DNA of 34,724 nucleotides, from contig JANMMM010000150.1 of NCBI GenBank assembly GCA_031373225.1, positions 1-34,724 of the forward strand, in the 5' to 3' direction. Position 1 is the first letter of the stretch, and each line of letters opens with the position of its first letter. The DNA comes from JANOYJ01 sp031373225. Its GTDB lineage: Bacteria > Pseudomonadota > Alphaproteobacteria > Rhizobiales > Rhizobiaceae. Both the position numbers and the translations under genes were made by a program. Positions 22,824 through 30,751 of this stretch are shown in pieces. The notes under the pieces were generated by a model. It did not search any database and was not told the DNA's origin. It saw only the letters and a list, made by a program, of their open reading frames with translations.

Positions 22824-23458
22824 CCGCTGCGGGGAAGCGCGTCGCCATCCTGATTTCCGGGCGCGGCTCGAACATGGAGGCGCTGATTGAAGCGGCGGAG
22901 GACACATCGTTTCCAGCCGAAGTGGTGCTCGTGATATCAAATAGGGCCGAGGCCGCCGGACTTTCTTATGCCAAGGGCAAGGGCATTGAGGCGTATCCCA
23001 TTCCACACAAATCTTACGCCAGCCGCGAAGACCATGACGCCGCCATTGACGCAGCGCTTGAGAAGGCCGGCGCAGAAATTGTCTGCCTTGCCGGTTACAT
23101 GCGCATCATGACGCCGGAGCTGATAGAGAAATGGGCTGGGAGGATGATCAACATCCACCCTTCCCTCCTCCCGGCTTTTCAGGGACTTCACACGCATGAG
23201 CGGGCGCTTGAAGCGGGCGCACTCGAGCATGGCTGCACCGTGCACTTCGTCACCGCAGGCGTTGATGAAGGGCCTGTCATCGCGCATGCCACGGTTCCCG
23301 TCCTTGTCGGCGACACGCCGGACGTTCTCGGCGGACGTGTCCTTGCTGAGGAGCACAGGCTCTACCCTGCGGCCTTGCGCCTCGTTGCGGAAGGCAAGGT
23401 CCGTATGGAAAATGGGGCGCCGTGTTTTCAGCGGCCACATGAGAAAGCTGCGAAATGA
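22820..23458 (+). CDS. purN: Phosphoribosylglycinamide formyltransferase (GAR transformylase)
   Basis: Transfers a formyl group from 10-formyl-THF to GAR in purine synthesis. 212 residues. Active-site residues are present: Asn111 and His113 in MINIHPSLLPAFQG, and Asp149 in VTAGVDEGPVI; the N-terminal GAR-binding ILISGRGSNMEALI is intact. The only start before the conserved core is a TTG at 22820 overlapping the purM stop, so re-initiation after purM is likely. The end overlaps the next gene by four bases (ATGA). Confidence 0.96.
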   Translation: MTAAGKRVAILISGRGSNMEALIEAAEDTSFPAEVVLVISNRAEAAGLSYAKGKGIEAYPIPHKSYASREDHDAAIDAALEKAGAEIVCLAGYMRIMTPELIEKWAGRMINIHPSLLPAFQGLHTHERALEAGALEHGCTVHFVTAGVDEGPVIAHATVPVLVGDTPDVLGGRVLAEEHRLYPAALRLVAEGKVRMENGAPCFQRPHEKAAK

Positions 23459-23742
23459 TCCGCCACATCGTCTTCTTCAGCGCCAAGGACCCCAAGAATG
23501 TCGAAGCGATCCGTGAGGGCCTCTGCGCGCTCGGTGAAATCCCGCATTCGCAGAAGTTCGAGGTGAGCCTCAACCGCAAAAGCGATCCGCTCTCCAGCGG
23601 CATCGATGTCGTTGTCTATGCCGAATTCGCTGATGATGCCGCAATCGAAGCCTACCGCACGCATCCGGTCTACAAAGCGACGATCAAAGTGGTGAAGCCG
23701 CTGCGGGAACTGCGGTTCTCGGCGGATTTTGTGGCGGATTGA
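23455..23742 (+). CDS. Dabb family stress-responsive alpha/beta-barrel protein
   Basis: A 95-residue Dabb-domain protein: MIRHIVFFSAKD at the N-terminus, LNRKSDPLSSGIDVVVYAEF and YRTHPVYKATIKVVKPLRE, typical of the dimeric alpha/beta-barrel fold. Members bind small ligands or catalyse minor reactions; many have no known role. It starts inside the purN stop (ATGA), so it is expressed with the purine genes. A direct link to purine metabolism is not known. Confidence 0.85.
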   Translation: MIRHIVFFSAKDPKNVEAIREGLCALGEIPHSQKFEVSLNRKSDPLSSGIDVVVYAEFADDAAIEAYRTHPVYKATIKVVKPLRELRFSADFVAD

Positions 23743-23759
23743 CGCGGACAATTTTCCTC

Positions 23760-23807
23760 TTGCAATTCCCAGTAATTGGCATACATTATGGCTATATATC
23801 GAGCCAA
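23760..23807 (+). promoter_or_regulatory. Putative promoter and operator of the Xre-RES module
   Basis: TTGCAA (23760-23765) and CATTAT (23784-23789) are 18 bases apart. TTGGC (23776-23780) and GCCAA (23803-23807) form a spaced inverted repeat around an AT-rich core containing TATATAT. Such dyads near the start are expected for a self-repressing antitoxin. Short arms make this tentative. Confidence 0.35.
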
Positions 23808-23818
23808 AGGAACAGCCA

Positions 23819-24238
23819 ATGTCAACCTCTGTTCGCAAAGAAAAACCCGAATCCTTCGACATCACCTATGGCAACGGTGAAGAGACCGCTCCATTGGGCT
23901 TTCAGAAGGCGCATTCCATGTTTGACCATGACAGGCTCGCCAGCGAGTTCGGCGTCACCAAGCGCGACATCGCCGAGACCGCCGGCCTCTCCGTCTCGGC
24001 CACCTACCGCAAATCCCGCGCCGCATCGCCCCTGGCCGAGGCGCGGATTGCTGAAATGGGCGAAATCCTGCGCCGCGTCACGGCGTGGGCTGGCGGCGGG
24101 CGGCAGGCGCTCGCCTGGTACCGCGCCGAACCTATTCCCGCCTTTGGCGGGCGCACGGCCGAAAGTATCGTCAAAAGCGGAAAAGCGTCGGCGCTTCGCG
24201 ACTATCTCGATCATCTGGCGCTCGGCGGGTTTGCTTGA
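23819..24238 (+). CDS. Antitoxin of the Xre/MbcA/ParS type
   Basis: A 139-residue antitoxin. An Xre-like helix-turn-helix (RLASEFGVTKRDIAETAGLS then VSATYRKSR) is followed by the DUF2384 toxin-binding domain: EMGEILRRVTAWAGGGRQAL, AWYRAEPIPAFGGRTAESIV, and the C-terminal ALRDYLDHLALGGFA. It would block the RES toxin active site and repress its own promoter. AAGGA at 23807-23811 is the ribosome binding site and fixes the start at 23819. It lies 76 bases after the Dabb gene, with its own promoter-like region. Its stop overlaps the RES start (TTGA). Confidence 0.92.
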   Translation: MSTSVRKEKPESFDITYGNGEETAPLGFQKAHSMFDHDRLASEFGVTKRDIAETAGLSVSATYRKSRAASPLAEARIAEMGEILRRVTAWAGGGRQALAWYRAEPIPAFGGRTAESIVKSGKASALRDYLDHLALGGFA

Positions 24239-24738
24239 GCTTCCGCTTCACGGTAGTCTGCTACCGTTCGATTGACCCGCGCTGGCACATGCTACCAACC
24301 TCCGGCGACGGCGCGGCCGTACGAGGCGCGCGCTTCAACCCCAAAGGCGTCCCCGCCCTCTACCTCTCGACAAGTGCAAATGGAGCGATCGCCGAAGCCA
24401 CACAGGGCTTCGCCCACAGGTTCCACCCGCTGACCCTGTGCAGCTACAACGTCGACTGCGCCGACATCATCGACCTTTCAACAGAAGCGGCTCGTGCCGA
24501 GGCGGGCGTGGCGCTGGACGACATGGCATGCGCCTGGATGGAGGACATTTCCAGCGGCCGCAAACCCGCGTCGTGGGGGGTGCATGCGCGGTGGAGCCGG
24601 GAAGCGGCGGGAATTCTTGTGCCCTCGTTTGCAAACAAAGCGGCGGCGGGGACGGCAAATCTGGTGCTTTGGGATTGGGGAGCGGAGTTGCCGCATAGGG
24701 TGGCTGTGTTTGATCCGGATGCGCGGCTGGGGCGATAG
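24235..24738 (+). CDS. RES-domain toxin (NAD+-targeting family)
   Basis: A 167-residue RES-domain protein. The conserved order is seen: TVVCYRSIDPRWHMLPTSGD, GARFNPKG (Arg33), ALYLSTS (Tyr43), AIAEATQGF (Glu54), then the C-terminal ARWSREAAGILVPSFANK and ANLVLWDW. Characterised relatives degrade or ADP-ribosylate with NAD+ and arrest growth. No ATG lies before the core, so the TTG at 24235, four bases inside the antitoxin stop, is the likely start. Together with the upstream gene it forms a complete type II module. Confidence 0.92.
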   Translation: MSFRFTVVCYRSIDPRWHMLPTSGDGAAVRGARFNPKGVPALYLSTSANGAIAEATQGFAHRFHPLTLCSYNVDCADIIDLSTEAARAEAGVALDDMACAWMEDISSGRKPASWGVHARWSREAAGILVPSFANKAAAGTANLVLWDWGAELPHRVAVFDPDARLGR

Positions 24739-24765
24739 CCGACTCCGCGAACTTGAAGCAATGTC

Positions 24766-26871
24766 TCAAGTCCCCCGCACCCAGACCCTCACGTCATGAA
24801 ACGCCGCCCCGCCGTGCGGAGCCACCGCATCCGCGCCGGTCAGCGTGTTGATCCCCTCGCCGCCCTCAAACGCCGAATTCGGCCAGAGCCCTTCCGAAAT
24901 CACCACGCCGCGCTGGAGCCCGGCAAAAAACCTTGCGTGCAGAATGACTTCGCCGCGTTCATTGCCAATTTGAATCCGGTCCGAGTCACGAATGCCAAGC
25001 GCCGCCGCGTCCTCAGGGTGGATTTTCAGCTCGGGGCGGCCTTCCTTGGCGATGGAGCTGGGGGTTTCCTGGAAAGAGGAATTGAGGAAGCTCCTCGCCG
25101 GCGATGTGGCGAGGCGGAACGGGTGGGCCTCGTCGGCGTTTTCGATGGCGTCGAAATGATCGGGGAACTCAGGAAGTCCTTGATACGGGCCTTGCGGACC
25201 CATCGAGGCAGGCGGCTTGTTGGGCGACGGGCCACCGGTCCAGTCGGGCTTGAAGCGGAACTTTTTGTCGGGCCAGCCGAAGCCGCTGATATGGTGCGAC
25301 GTGTCAAAGTCCGGCTGCAGGTCGAGCCATTTCTGGGCCTCCATCTCGTCCCAGCCAGGTTTATGGCTCTTGAGAAGCATGGCGTCGATCAGTTCGCGCT
25401 CGGTTTTTCCAAAGCCCGGCTGATCCGCGACGCCGAGGCGCTTGGCCAATTCCTCAATGACATAATGGTTGGGTTTCGGCCCCTCCGGCGGGTCGATGAG
25501 TTTTGGGCCGAGAGAAAGGTGCTGGTGACCGCCGCCCTTGTAAATGTCGTCATGCTCGAGGAACATGGTGGCGGGCAGGACCACGTCAGCGAGCTTGGCG
25601 GTGTCGGTCATGAACTGCTCGTGCACGGCGGTGAACAGATCCTCCCGCAAGAGCCCGCGCCTCACCAGCCGCTGCTCCGGCGCGACATTGGCGGGGTTGG
25701 TGTTCTGAATCAGCATGGCTTTGACGGGCGGTCCGCCGTTCAGCGCCTCTTTGTCGCCTGTGAGGACGCGGCCGATTTTCGACTGGTCGAGATGGCGCAC
25801 GGAAGGATCGGAAAAGCTCTTGCCTTCCAGTTCCACGCTGTTGAGCTTCAAAATCCCCGAATTGGAGTGAAACGCCCCGCCGCCCTCATATTGCCAATGG
25901 CCGCAGACTGCGGGAATGCACAAAGCCGCGTGCATGTTCACCGCGCCGTTGCGCTGGCGGGAGAAGCCGTAGCCGAGGCGGAAGAACGTGCGCTTGGTCT
26001 TGCCCACCAGATGCGCGAAGGCGGTGATTTCCTCCACGCCAAGTCCGGTGATGGCGGCCGCCCATTCCGGAGTCTTGCTCTGAAGATGCGCTTCAAGGCC
26101 CTTCGGATCGTCGGTGTGTTTCTCCATGTAGGCGCAGTCGGCAAATCCGTCGCGGAACAGAATATGCATGACCGCAGCCGCCAGCGCGCCATCCGTGCCC
26201 GGCTTTAGAATGAGCGCCATATCCGCCTGCGCCACCGTGTCATTGCGGTAGATGTCGATAACGACAATCTTCGCGCCGCGCTCCTTGCGCGCCTTGATCG
26301 CGTGGGTCATGACATTGATCTGCGTCGCCACGGCGTTTGTGCCCCAGATAACCACGCAGTCGGATTTTCCCATTTCGCGCGGATCAACGCCGGCCAGCTT
26401 TCCGGTACCGGCGAACCAGCCGGTCCAGGCCATGTTGGTGCAGATCGAGTCGAACATGTTGGAATAGCGTTTGGCATGCCGCAGCCGGTTGATCCCGTCG
26501 CGCTGCACAAGGCCCATCGTGCCCGCATAATAATAGGGCCAGACGCTCTCAGAGCCAAAATCGCGCTCGGCGGCGAAAAATTTCTCCGCGATCAGATCCA
26601 GCGCCGCGTCAAACGACGCCTCCTTCCACACCCCTTCCCCCTTGCCGCCCGCGCGGATCAGAGCCTTGAGCAGCCGGTCAGGATGATGGACGCGCTCGGC
26701 GTAGCGGGCGACTTTGGCGCAAATGACGCCCGCCGTGTAAGTCTGGTGCTTCGACCCGTGCACCCGGCCGATGGTCTTGGAATCGAGAAGTTCCACATCC
26801 AATGCACAGACAGAGGGGCAGTCGTGCGGGCAGGTGGAATGGCCGATTGCGTGTTTGAGTGCTTGATTCAT
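24766..26871 (-). CDS. Molybdopterin-dependent oxidoreductase (DMSO reductase superfamily)
   Basis: A 701-residue Mo-bis-MGD enzyme. An N-terminal [4Fe-4S] site is given by Cys14, Cys18, Cys22 and Cys51 (STCPHDCPSVC and GVICAKVA). Molybdopterin-binding domains follow (CVVIWGTNAVATQINVMTHA, KPGTDGALAAAVMHIL, AMLIQNTNPANVAPEQRLVR), and the C-terminal cofactor domain has LKIHPEDAAALGIRDSDRIQ. No Tat signal is present, so it is probably cytosolic. SICTNMAW lies where the metal ligand is expected, but the ligand cannot be assigned by eye. No electron-transfer subunit gene is adjacent. A TetR regulator gene is encoded 68 bases upstream on the same strand. Substrate is unknown. Confidence 0.88.
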   Translation of the reverse strand: MNQALKHAIGHSTCPHDCPSVCALDVELLDSKTIGRVHGSKHQTYTAGVICAKVARYAERVHHPDRLLKALIRAGGKGEGVWKEASFDAALDLIAEKFFAAERDFGSESVWPYYYAGTMGLVQRDGINRLRHAKRYSNMFDSICTNMAWTGWFAGTGKLAGVDPREMGKSDCVVIWGTNAVATQINVMTHAIKARKERGAKIVVIDIYRNDTVAQADMALILKPGTDGALAAAVMHILFRDGFADCAYMEKHTDDPKGLEAHLQSKTPEWAAAITGLGVEEITAFAHLVGKTKRTFFRLGYGFSRQRNGAVNMHAALCIPAVCGHWQYEGGGAFHSNSGILKLNSVELEGKSFSDPSVRHLDQSKIGRVLTGDKEALNGGPPVKAMLIQNTNPANVAPEQRLVRRGLLREDLFTAVHEQFMTDTAKLADVVLPATMFLEHDDIYKGGGHQHLSLGPKLIDPPEGPKPNHYVIEELAKRLGVADQPGFGKTERELIDAMLLKSHKPGWDEMEAQKWLDLQPDFDTSHHISGFGWPDKKFRFKPDWTGGPSPNKPPASMGPQGPYQGLPEFPDHFDAIENADEAHPFRLATSPARSFLNSSFQETPSSIAKEGRPELKIHPEDAAALGIRDSDRIQIGNERGEVILHARFFAGLQRGVVISEGLWPNSAFEGGEGINTLTGADAVAPHGGAAFHDVRVWVRGT

Positions 26872-26939
26872 CGCGGCAGCCTATCCCGGCCAAGGGCTCG
26901 TGTGTAGGGGCAGTTCATTCACAAGAAATGATGCATCGA

Positions 26940-27497
26940 TCAACCAAGCGCGTGAGCGGACAACATAGTCCCGGCAAAAACGGCGACATCCTGTTTCAGC
27001 GCCGCAAGCCGATCCATGCGCCATGTGAGCGCCCATGCCTGCACGGCTTCAAACGTCCCGCCCACGAGAAACGCCAGCTGCGTATCCGTGAGAACAATGC
27101 CCTTCGCAGCATTTTCGGCGCGCACTTCATTCTTTATGGCGGCCTTGAAGCGGGACAGAACAGCGGCGCCGGAGGGCGAATTGACGGTGTGGAAAAACAG
27201 CCTTTTGTTCTCTGCGATATGGTCAACTAGCCAAGCGAGCACCGACACCGGGCCGCCGCCGATTGCGGCAATGGCCGACGGCATATTTTCGCTGATGACC
27301 GCGTCAAGCAGACCGCCCAGGCTGTCAAAATGCGCATAGAAGGACGAGCGCGCCACATCCGCCTCGTCGCACAGCAGCTGGATGGTAATATTTTCCCATT
27401 CGCGGGTCTGCATCAAGGCGAACAAGGCCTGTCCAAGCGCGGCGCGGGTCTTTGCAATGCGGCGGTCCTGCAGTTTTCCCGACGTTTTTCCGCGCAT
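26940..27497 (-). CDS. TetR family transcriptional regulator
   Basis: A 185-residue regulator. The N-terminal helix-turn-helix is typical: AKTRAALGQALFALM, then WENITIQLLCDEADVARSSF followed by YAHFDSLGGLLDAVI. The C-terminal half (ligand-binding, dimerising) has no recognisable specificity. The start at 27497 is supported by GGGGGA about ten bases upstream; an ATG at 27545 would add a short unconserved extension. It is divergent from the fatty-acid hydroxylase-like gene (99 bases apart) and precedes the molybdoenzyme gene on the same strand, so it may control either. Confidence 0.88.
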   Translation of the reverse strand: MRGKTSGKLQDRRIAKTRAALGQALFALMQTREWENITIQLLCDEADVARSSFYAHFDSLGGLLDAVISENMPSAIAAIGGGPVSVLAWLVDHIAENKRLFFHTVNSPSGAAVLSRFKAAIKNEVRAENAAKGIVLTDTQLAFLVGGTFEAVQAWALTWRMDRLAALKQDVAVFAGTMLSAHALG

Positions 27498-27596
27498 TGT
27501 CCGAAATCCCCCATTTTCGAAAGGAATGCAGTTCCGAAGATTCATATTTTCCTACACACGTCCATTATCAGACAAATGACCGCAAAGGAAAAGGAA

Positions 27597-28496
27597 ATGG
27601 AAGCGACGGCACAAACAGGCGCTGACTGGCATTTGAGGGCGCTGGTCCGCTATGCATTGTATCCGTTCAGCTGGGCGGTGGTTCTTTTTGCCTTCCACGT
27701 GATTTGGACATCTGGGATCGAGCCGCGCAGGATTTGGGGCGTCACAGCAGGATTTCTCGCCGCGCTGTATCTGCTCGTCGAATGGCTTGTCCCCTATGAG
27801 AAGCGCTGGGCGATGAGCTGGCGGTCCTTTTTGGCCGATTTCCGTTTTGCCCTCATCAACACGCTGTTTGTCGCGGGCTTGTCCGCCGGCCTTGCGCTGC
27901 TCACCATCGGCATATCCGGCAATCTCAGCGGGCCTGCGCGGCACTGGCCGCCGTTCGCGCAGCTTGTCAGCTGTCTGCTGATCTTCGAAGCGGTCAACTA
28001 TACGATTCACCGCGCGATGCATGAAGCGAGCGGCTGGGCCGGGCGGCTCTTGTGGTCAGTGCATGCGGCGCATCATCTGCCGCCCCGGCTCTACCTTGTT
28101 ATGCACGCGGTTTTTCATCCGCTCAACGGCATCATCATTCAAGGTCTGGCGATCATCCTGCCGATCTGGCTGATGGGCTATGACCAGAAAATCGTCACGA
28201 TGTTCCTGATCATCAACGGCATGCATGGGCTGATCAGCCATTTTAACGTGGATGTGCGGATGGGATGGCTGAATTATGTGTTCGTCGGTCCGGAGCTGCA
28301 CCGCTATCACCACAGCGCCCGCGTTGACGAGGCGAAGAATTATGGCGCGACCCTGTCCGTGTTCGACTGGCTGTTCGGCACATTCGTTTATCGGCCCGGA
28401 ACGCCGCCGGAAGATCTTGGCGTTGATCCTGCAAGCGGCCTGCCGCCGTATGAGCGGACATGGGCGGTGTTGAAACTGCCGTTTTCGAGGGCTTGA
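27597..28496 (+). CDS. Sterol desaturase / fatty acid hydroxylase family membrane protein
   Basis: A 299-residue membrane di-iron enzyme. The histidine clusters are in the expected order: HRAMHEA, SVHAAHH, a mid His pair in NGMHGLISHFN, and ELHRYHHSA. About four to five hydrophobic segments surround them. Members hydroxylate or desaturate lipids, sterols, carotenoids or ether lipids. AAAGGA at 27584-27589, seven bases before the ATG at 27597, decides this start; an ATG at 27576 is possible. It is divergent from the TetR gene, which probably regulates it. The substrate cannot be named. Confidence 0.87.
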   Translation: MEATAQTGADWHLRALVRYALYPFSWAVVLFAFHVIWTSGIEPRRIWGVTAGFLAALYLLVEWLVPYEKRWAMSWRSFLADFRFALINTLFVAGLSAGLALLTIGISGNLSGPARHWPPFAQLVSCLLIFEAVNYTIHRAMHEASGWAGRLLWSVHAAHHLPPRLYLVMHAVFHPLNGIIIQGLAIILPIWLMGYDQKIVTMFLIINGMHGLISHFNVDVRMGWLNYVFVGPELHRYHHSARVDEAKNYGATLSVFDWLFGTFVYRPGTPPEDLGVDPASGLPPYERTWAVLKLPFSRA

Positions 28497-28502
28497 GACA
28501 GA

Positions 28503-29348
28503 TCATGCGATCCGGATGACGGCGACGCCGCCGCAGATCAGCCCAATGCCCGCCCAGCGCCATTTCCCCAGCCGTTCCTTGAAAAGCAGCACGGAAAGCC
28601 CAGCGGCAAAAATGATCGAGGTTTCGCGCAGCGCCGACACCGAGGCGACTGGAACATTAAGGCTCATGGCCCAGAGCGCGGAGCCATAGGAGGCAAGCGT
28701 TGCGAACGCTCCGAACAAGGCTGCTCCAAAGCGCCTGCGCAGATGCGCGCCGAACTGCATGGGCTGCGTCGCCAGCGCCCAGATGAGCAGCGGCCCGGCA
28801 TGGGCGACGAATATCCAGAGTGTGTAGGCGGTGGATGCGCCGGAGAGGCGCACGCCGATGCCGTCGGTGACCGTATAGGCGGCGATGAAGCAGGCGTTGA
28901 GCAGCGCTGTCGCCGCTGTCCGCCCCGCCCCCTCGCCGCGCTGACGCGATTCCAGCGCCATGGCCAGCACTCCGGCGCTGACCAGCAGTATCCCGATCCA
29001 GCGCAGCGCCGGCAGCGCCTCGCCGATCAGCGGCCCGCTGGCCAGCGCCACCAGCAAAGGCGCGGTTCCGCGCATCAGCGGATAGGCGAGGCTCATGTCG
29101 CCATGCCTGTAAGCCTTGGAGACGAGCACGATGTAGATCACCTGCAGAACGGAAGAAATGAGAAGAAACGGCCAACTCGCGGACGAGGGCTGAGGGAAAA
29201 ACGGCAGGGCCAGCGCCGACGCAAGTCCTGCGACAGCGATCACCATGACGACGTTGAGAAATTTGTCGCCGCTGGACTTGACCACCGCGTTCCACGACGC
29301 ATGCAGCAGCGCGCCCATAAGCACGATCAGCACAACGTAACCCGGCAT
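28503..29348 (-). CDS. EamA/DMT-family transporter
   Basis: A 281-residue inner-membrane protein with ten hydrophobic segments arranged as two EamA repeats. The first begins PGYVVLIVLMGALLHASWNA with the family's VLVSKAYRHGDMSLAYPLMR, and the second includes SVSALRETSIIFAAGLSVLL followed by FKERLGKWRWAGIGLICGG. Members export or import small metabolites. The ATG at 29348 is supported by GGAGGGA a few bases upstream; the longer frame to 29444 is not membrane-like. It converges with the hydroxylase gene (6 bases between ends) and is divergent from rlmJ. Confidence 0.9.
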   Translation of the reverse strand: MPGYVVLIVLMGALLHASWNAVVKSSGDKFLNVVMVIAVAGLASALALPFFPQPSSASWPFLLISSVLQVIYIVLVSKAYRHGDMSLAYPLMRGTAPLLVALASGPLIGEALPALRWIGILLVSAGVLAMALESRQRGEGAGRTAATALLNACFIAAYTVTDGIGVRLSGASTAYTLWIFVAHAGPLLIWALATQPMQFGAHLRRRFGAALFGAFATLASYGSALWAMSLNVPVASVSALRETSIIFAAGLSVLLFKERLGKWRWAGIGLICGGVAVIRIA

Positions 29349-29442
29349 GAAATCCCTCCCCGTCCGCGCCATGGCTAGAGTGATTTGACCGCCCGCGCAA
29401 ACTCCGCTTGCGGGCCGGGGCGCGAAATGGAAAAAGCCGCGC

Positions 29443-30291
29443 ATGAATTACCGCCACTCTTTCCATGCCGGAAACTTCGCCGATGTGATGAAACACATCG
29501 TGCTGACGCGGATCATTGAATATTTGAAGCTGAAGGACAAAGCCTTCCGCGTCATCGATACCCATGCGGGCGCCGGCGTCTACGCGCTGACAGAGGGCGA
29601 AGCGGCGCGCACTGGCGAATGGCATGGCGGCATTGAGAAGCTGCTGAGCGCCAAGGCGCCGCCGGAGGCCGCCGAGCTTCTTCTTCCATACATTCTTGCG
29701 GTTCAGGCGCAGAATGGCTCAGGAGACTTGAAGACCTACCCTGGCTCGCCAAAGATCACCCGCTATCTCCTGCGCAAGCAGGACCGGCTTACCGCGATTG
29801 AATTGCACCCAAAGGATGCCAAGCTGCTGGCCAAAGCTTTCGAGGGCGACTTTCAGACCCGCGTCATCGAGCTGGACGGCTGGCTATCGCTCGGCGCGCA
29901 CCTGCCGCCGAAGGAGAAGCGCGGACTGGTTCTCACCGATCCGCCATTTGAGGAGCCGGGCGAGTTTGAGCGGATGCTGGAAGGTTTGCAAAAGGCGCAT
30001 GGCCGGTGGCCGGGCGGGATTTATGCGCTATGGTATCCGGTTAAGGACCGGGCGGCGGTGGCGAAGTTCCACAGGGGGCTGACGCAGAGCGGGGTTACAA
30101 AGATACTTCGGGCCGAGTTGATGATAAGACGCGGGATAGAGGAGCCCAGACTGGATGGGTGCGGCATGGTCGTAGTGAGCCCGCCGTTTGTGCTGGAGGC
30201 GGAGCTGAGGCTCATTCTGCCGGCGCTGGTCAAGTGTCTGGGTGAGGATGCAGGCGCGGGGTTTCGGCTGGACTGGATTGCGGGGGAATGA
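29443..30291 (+). CDS. rlmJ: 23S rRNA (adenine-2030-N6)-methyltransferase
   Basis: A 282-residue SAM-dependent methyltransferase matching RlmJ in length and motifs: the family N-terminus MNYRHSFHAGNFADVMKHIV, FRVIDTHAGAGVYAL (SAM-binding), YPGSPKITRYLLRKQDRLTA followed by IELHPKDAKLL, and the catalytic TDPPFE, where DPPY/F is the N6-adenine signature. It methylates A2030 of 23S rRNA (E. coli numbering). A ParD-like short gene follows 11 bases after its stop. Confidence 0.95.
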   Translation: MNYRHSFHAGNFADVMKHIVLTRIIEYLKLKDKAFRVIDTHAGAGVYALTEGEAARTGEWHGGIEKLLSAKAPPEAAELLLPYILAVQAQNGSGDLKTYPGSPKITRYLLRKQDRLTAIELHPKDAKLLAKAFEGDFQTRVIELDGWLSLGAHLPPKEKRGLVLTDPPFEEPGEFERMLEGLQKAHGRWPGGIYALWYPVKDRAAVAKFHRGLTQSGVTKILRAELMIRRGIEEPRLDGCGMVVVSPPFVLEAELRLILPALVKCLGEDAGAGFRLDWIAGE

Positions 30292-30302
30292 TGGAGGGCG
30301 GC

Positions 30303-30467
30303 ATGCAGGAAGATGAGACTGCGAAGATGTCGGAGGCCAACCTTGCCGCATTGCGGGCGGCTCTCATCATGGGCGAAAACAGCGGACCATCCGCGCCATT
30401 TGATTTTGACGCATTCGTTGAAATGAAACGTGCGGCGGCTTTTCCTTCGAAGTCAGGATCACTCTAG
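30303..30467 (+). CDS. Short ParD-like antitoxin tail (orphan remnant)
   Basis: A 54-codon frame with GGAGGG (30293-30298) upstream. Its translation contains NLAALRAALIMGENSGPSAP and FDFDAFVEMKRAAA, which matches the C-terminal toxin-binding half of ParD-type antitoxins. The N-terminal ribbon-helix-helix DNA-binding half is missing, and no ParE toxin follows; an opposing gene remnant overlaps its last nine bases. It may be a decayed antitoxin or a minimal toxin-binding peptide driven by rlmJ transcription. Confidence 0.6.
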   Translation: MQEDETAKMSEANLAALRAALIMGENSGPSAPFDFDAFVEMKRAAAFPSKSGSL

Positions 30468-30751
30468 CTCGACGCGCAGCTTCCGCCCGACCCCCCCTGC
30501 CGCACGGCGCGGGGGCGCCAGCGTGACAGACTCGTTATTCGGATCAAGCAGGCGGTCAAGTTGCCGCCGGTCGGTGACCATCCGCTTTGCAGTCGCGGTT
30601 TTTGTGATCGACTGCTCTTTCACCGCGGCTTTGATCTGGTCCGCAATAACTTCCTTCAGTGCCAGCTCCCCACAATCGGCAAGCAGGTTTGGCTGTTCAG
30701 AAAGTCGTCGTATCCCTGATCGCTTACTGAGGCGCGGAATAGTTCGTTCAT
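30459..30751 (-). pseudogene. Xre-type antitoxin/regulator, broken by a frameshift
   Basis: A good ribosome binding site (AAAAGGAGC, 30767-30759) precedes an ATG at 30751 that reads MNELFRASVSDQGYDDFLN and then meets a stop at 30658. The family sequence goes on in a second frame from about 30695: NLLADCGELALKEVIADQIK, SITKTATAKRMVTDRRQLDR, LLDPNNESVTLAPPRRAAGG, ending RKLRVELE. One lost base near 30690-30700 accounts for the break. The helix-turn-helix with RRQLDRLLDP and SVTL is typical of Xre antitoxins of small type II modules. The longer single frame starting at 30773 ignores the ribosome binding site and gives an unconserved N-terminus. No toxin gene is recognisable upstream. Confidence 0.65.

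Noticed and set aside
24751..24771. ACTTGA/TCAAGT dyad between the RES gene and the molybdoenzyme gene
   Set aside because: The six-pair AT-rich stem has no T tract; not a convincing terminator.
24796..26208. 470-codon plus-strand open frame
   Set aside because: It lies antisense to the molybdopterin oxidoreductase, whose motifs are clear. The translation is Arg/Gly/Val-rich with no family resemblance, as expected from high-GC complement frames.
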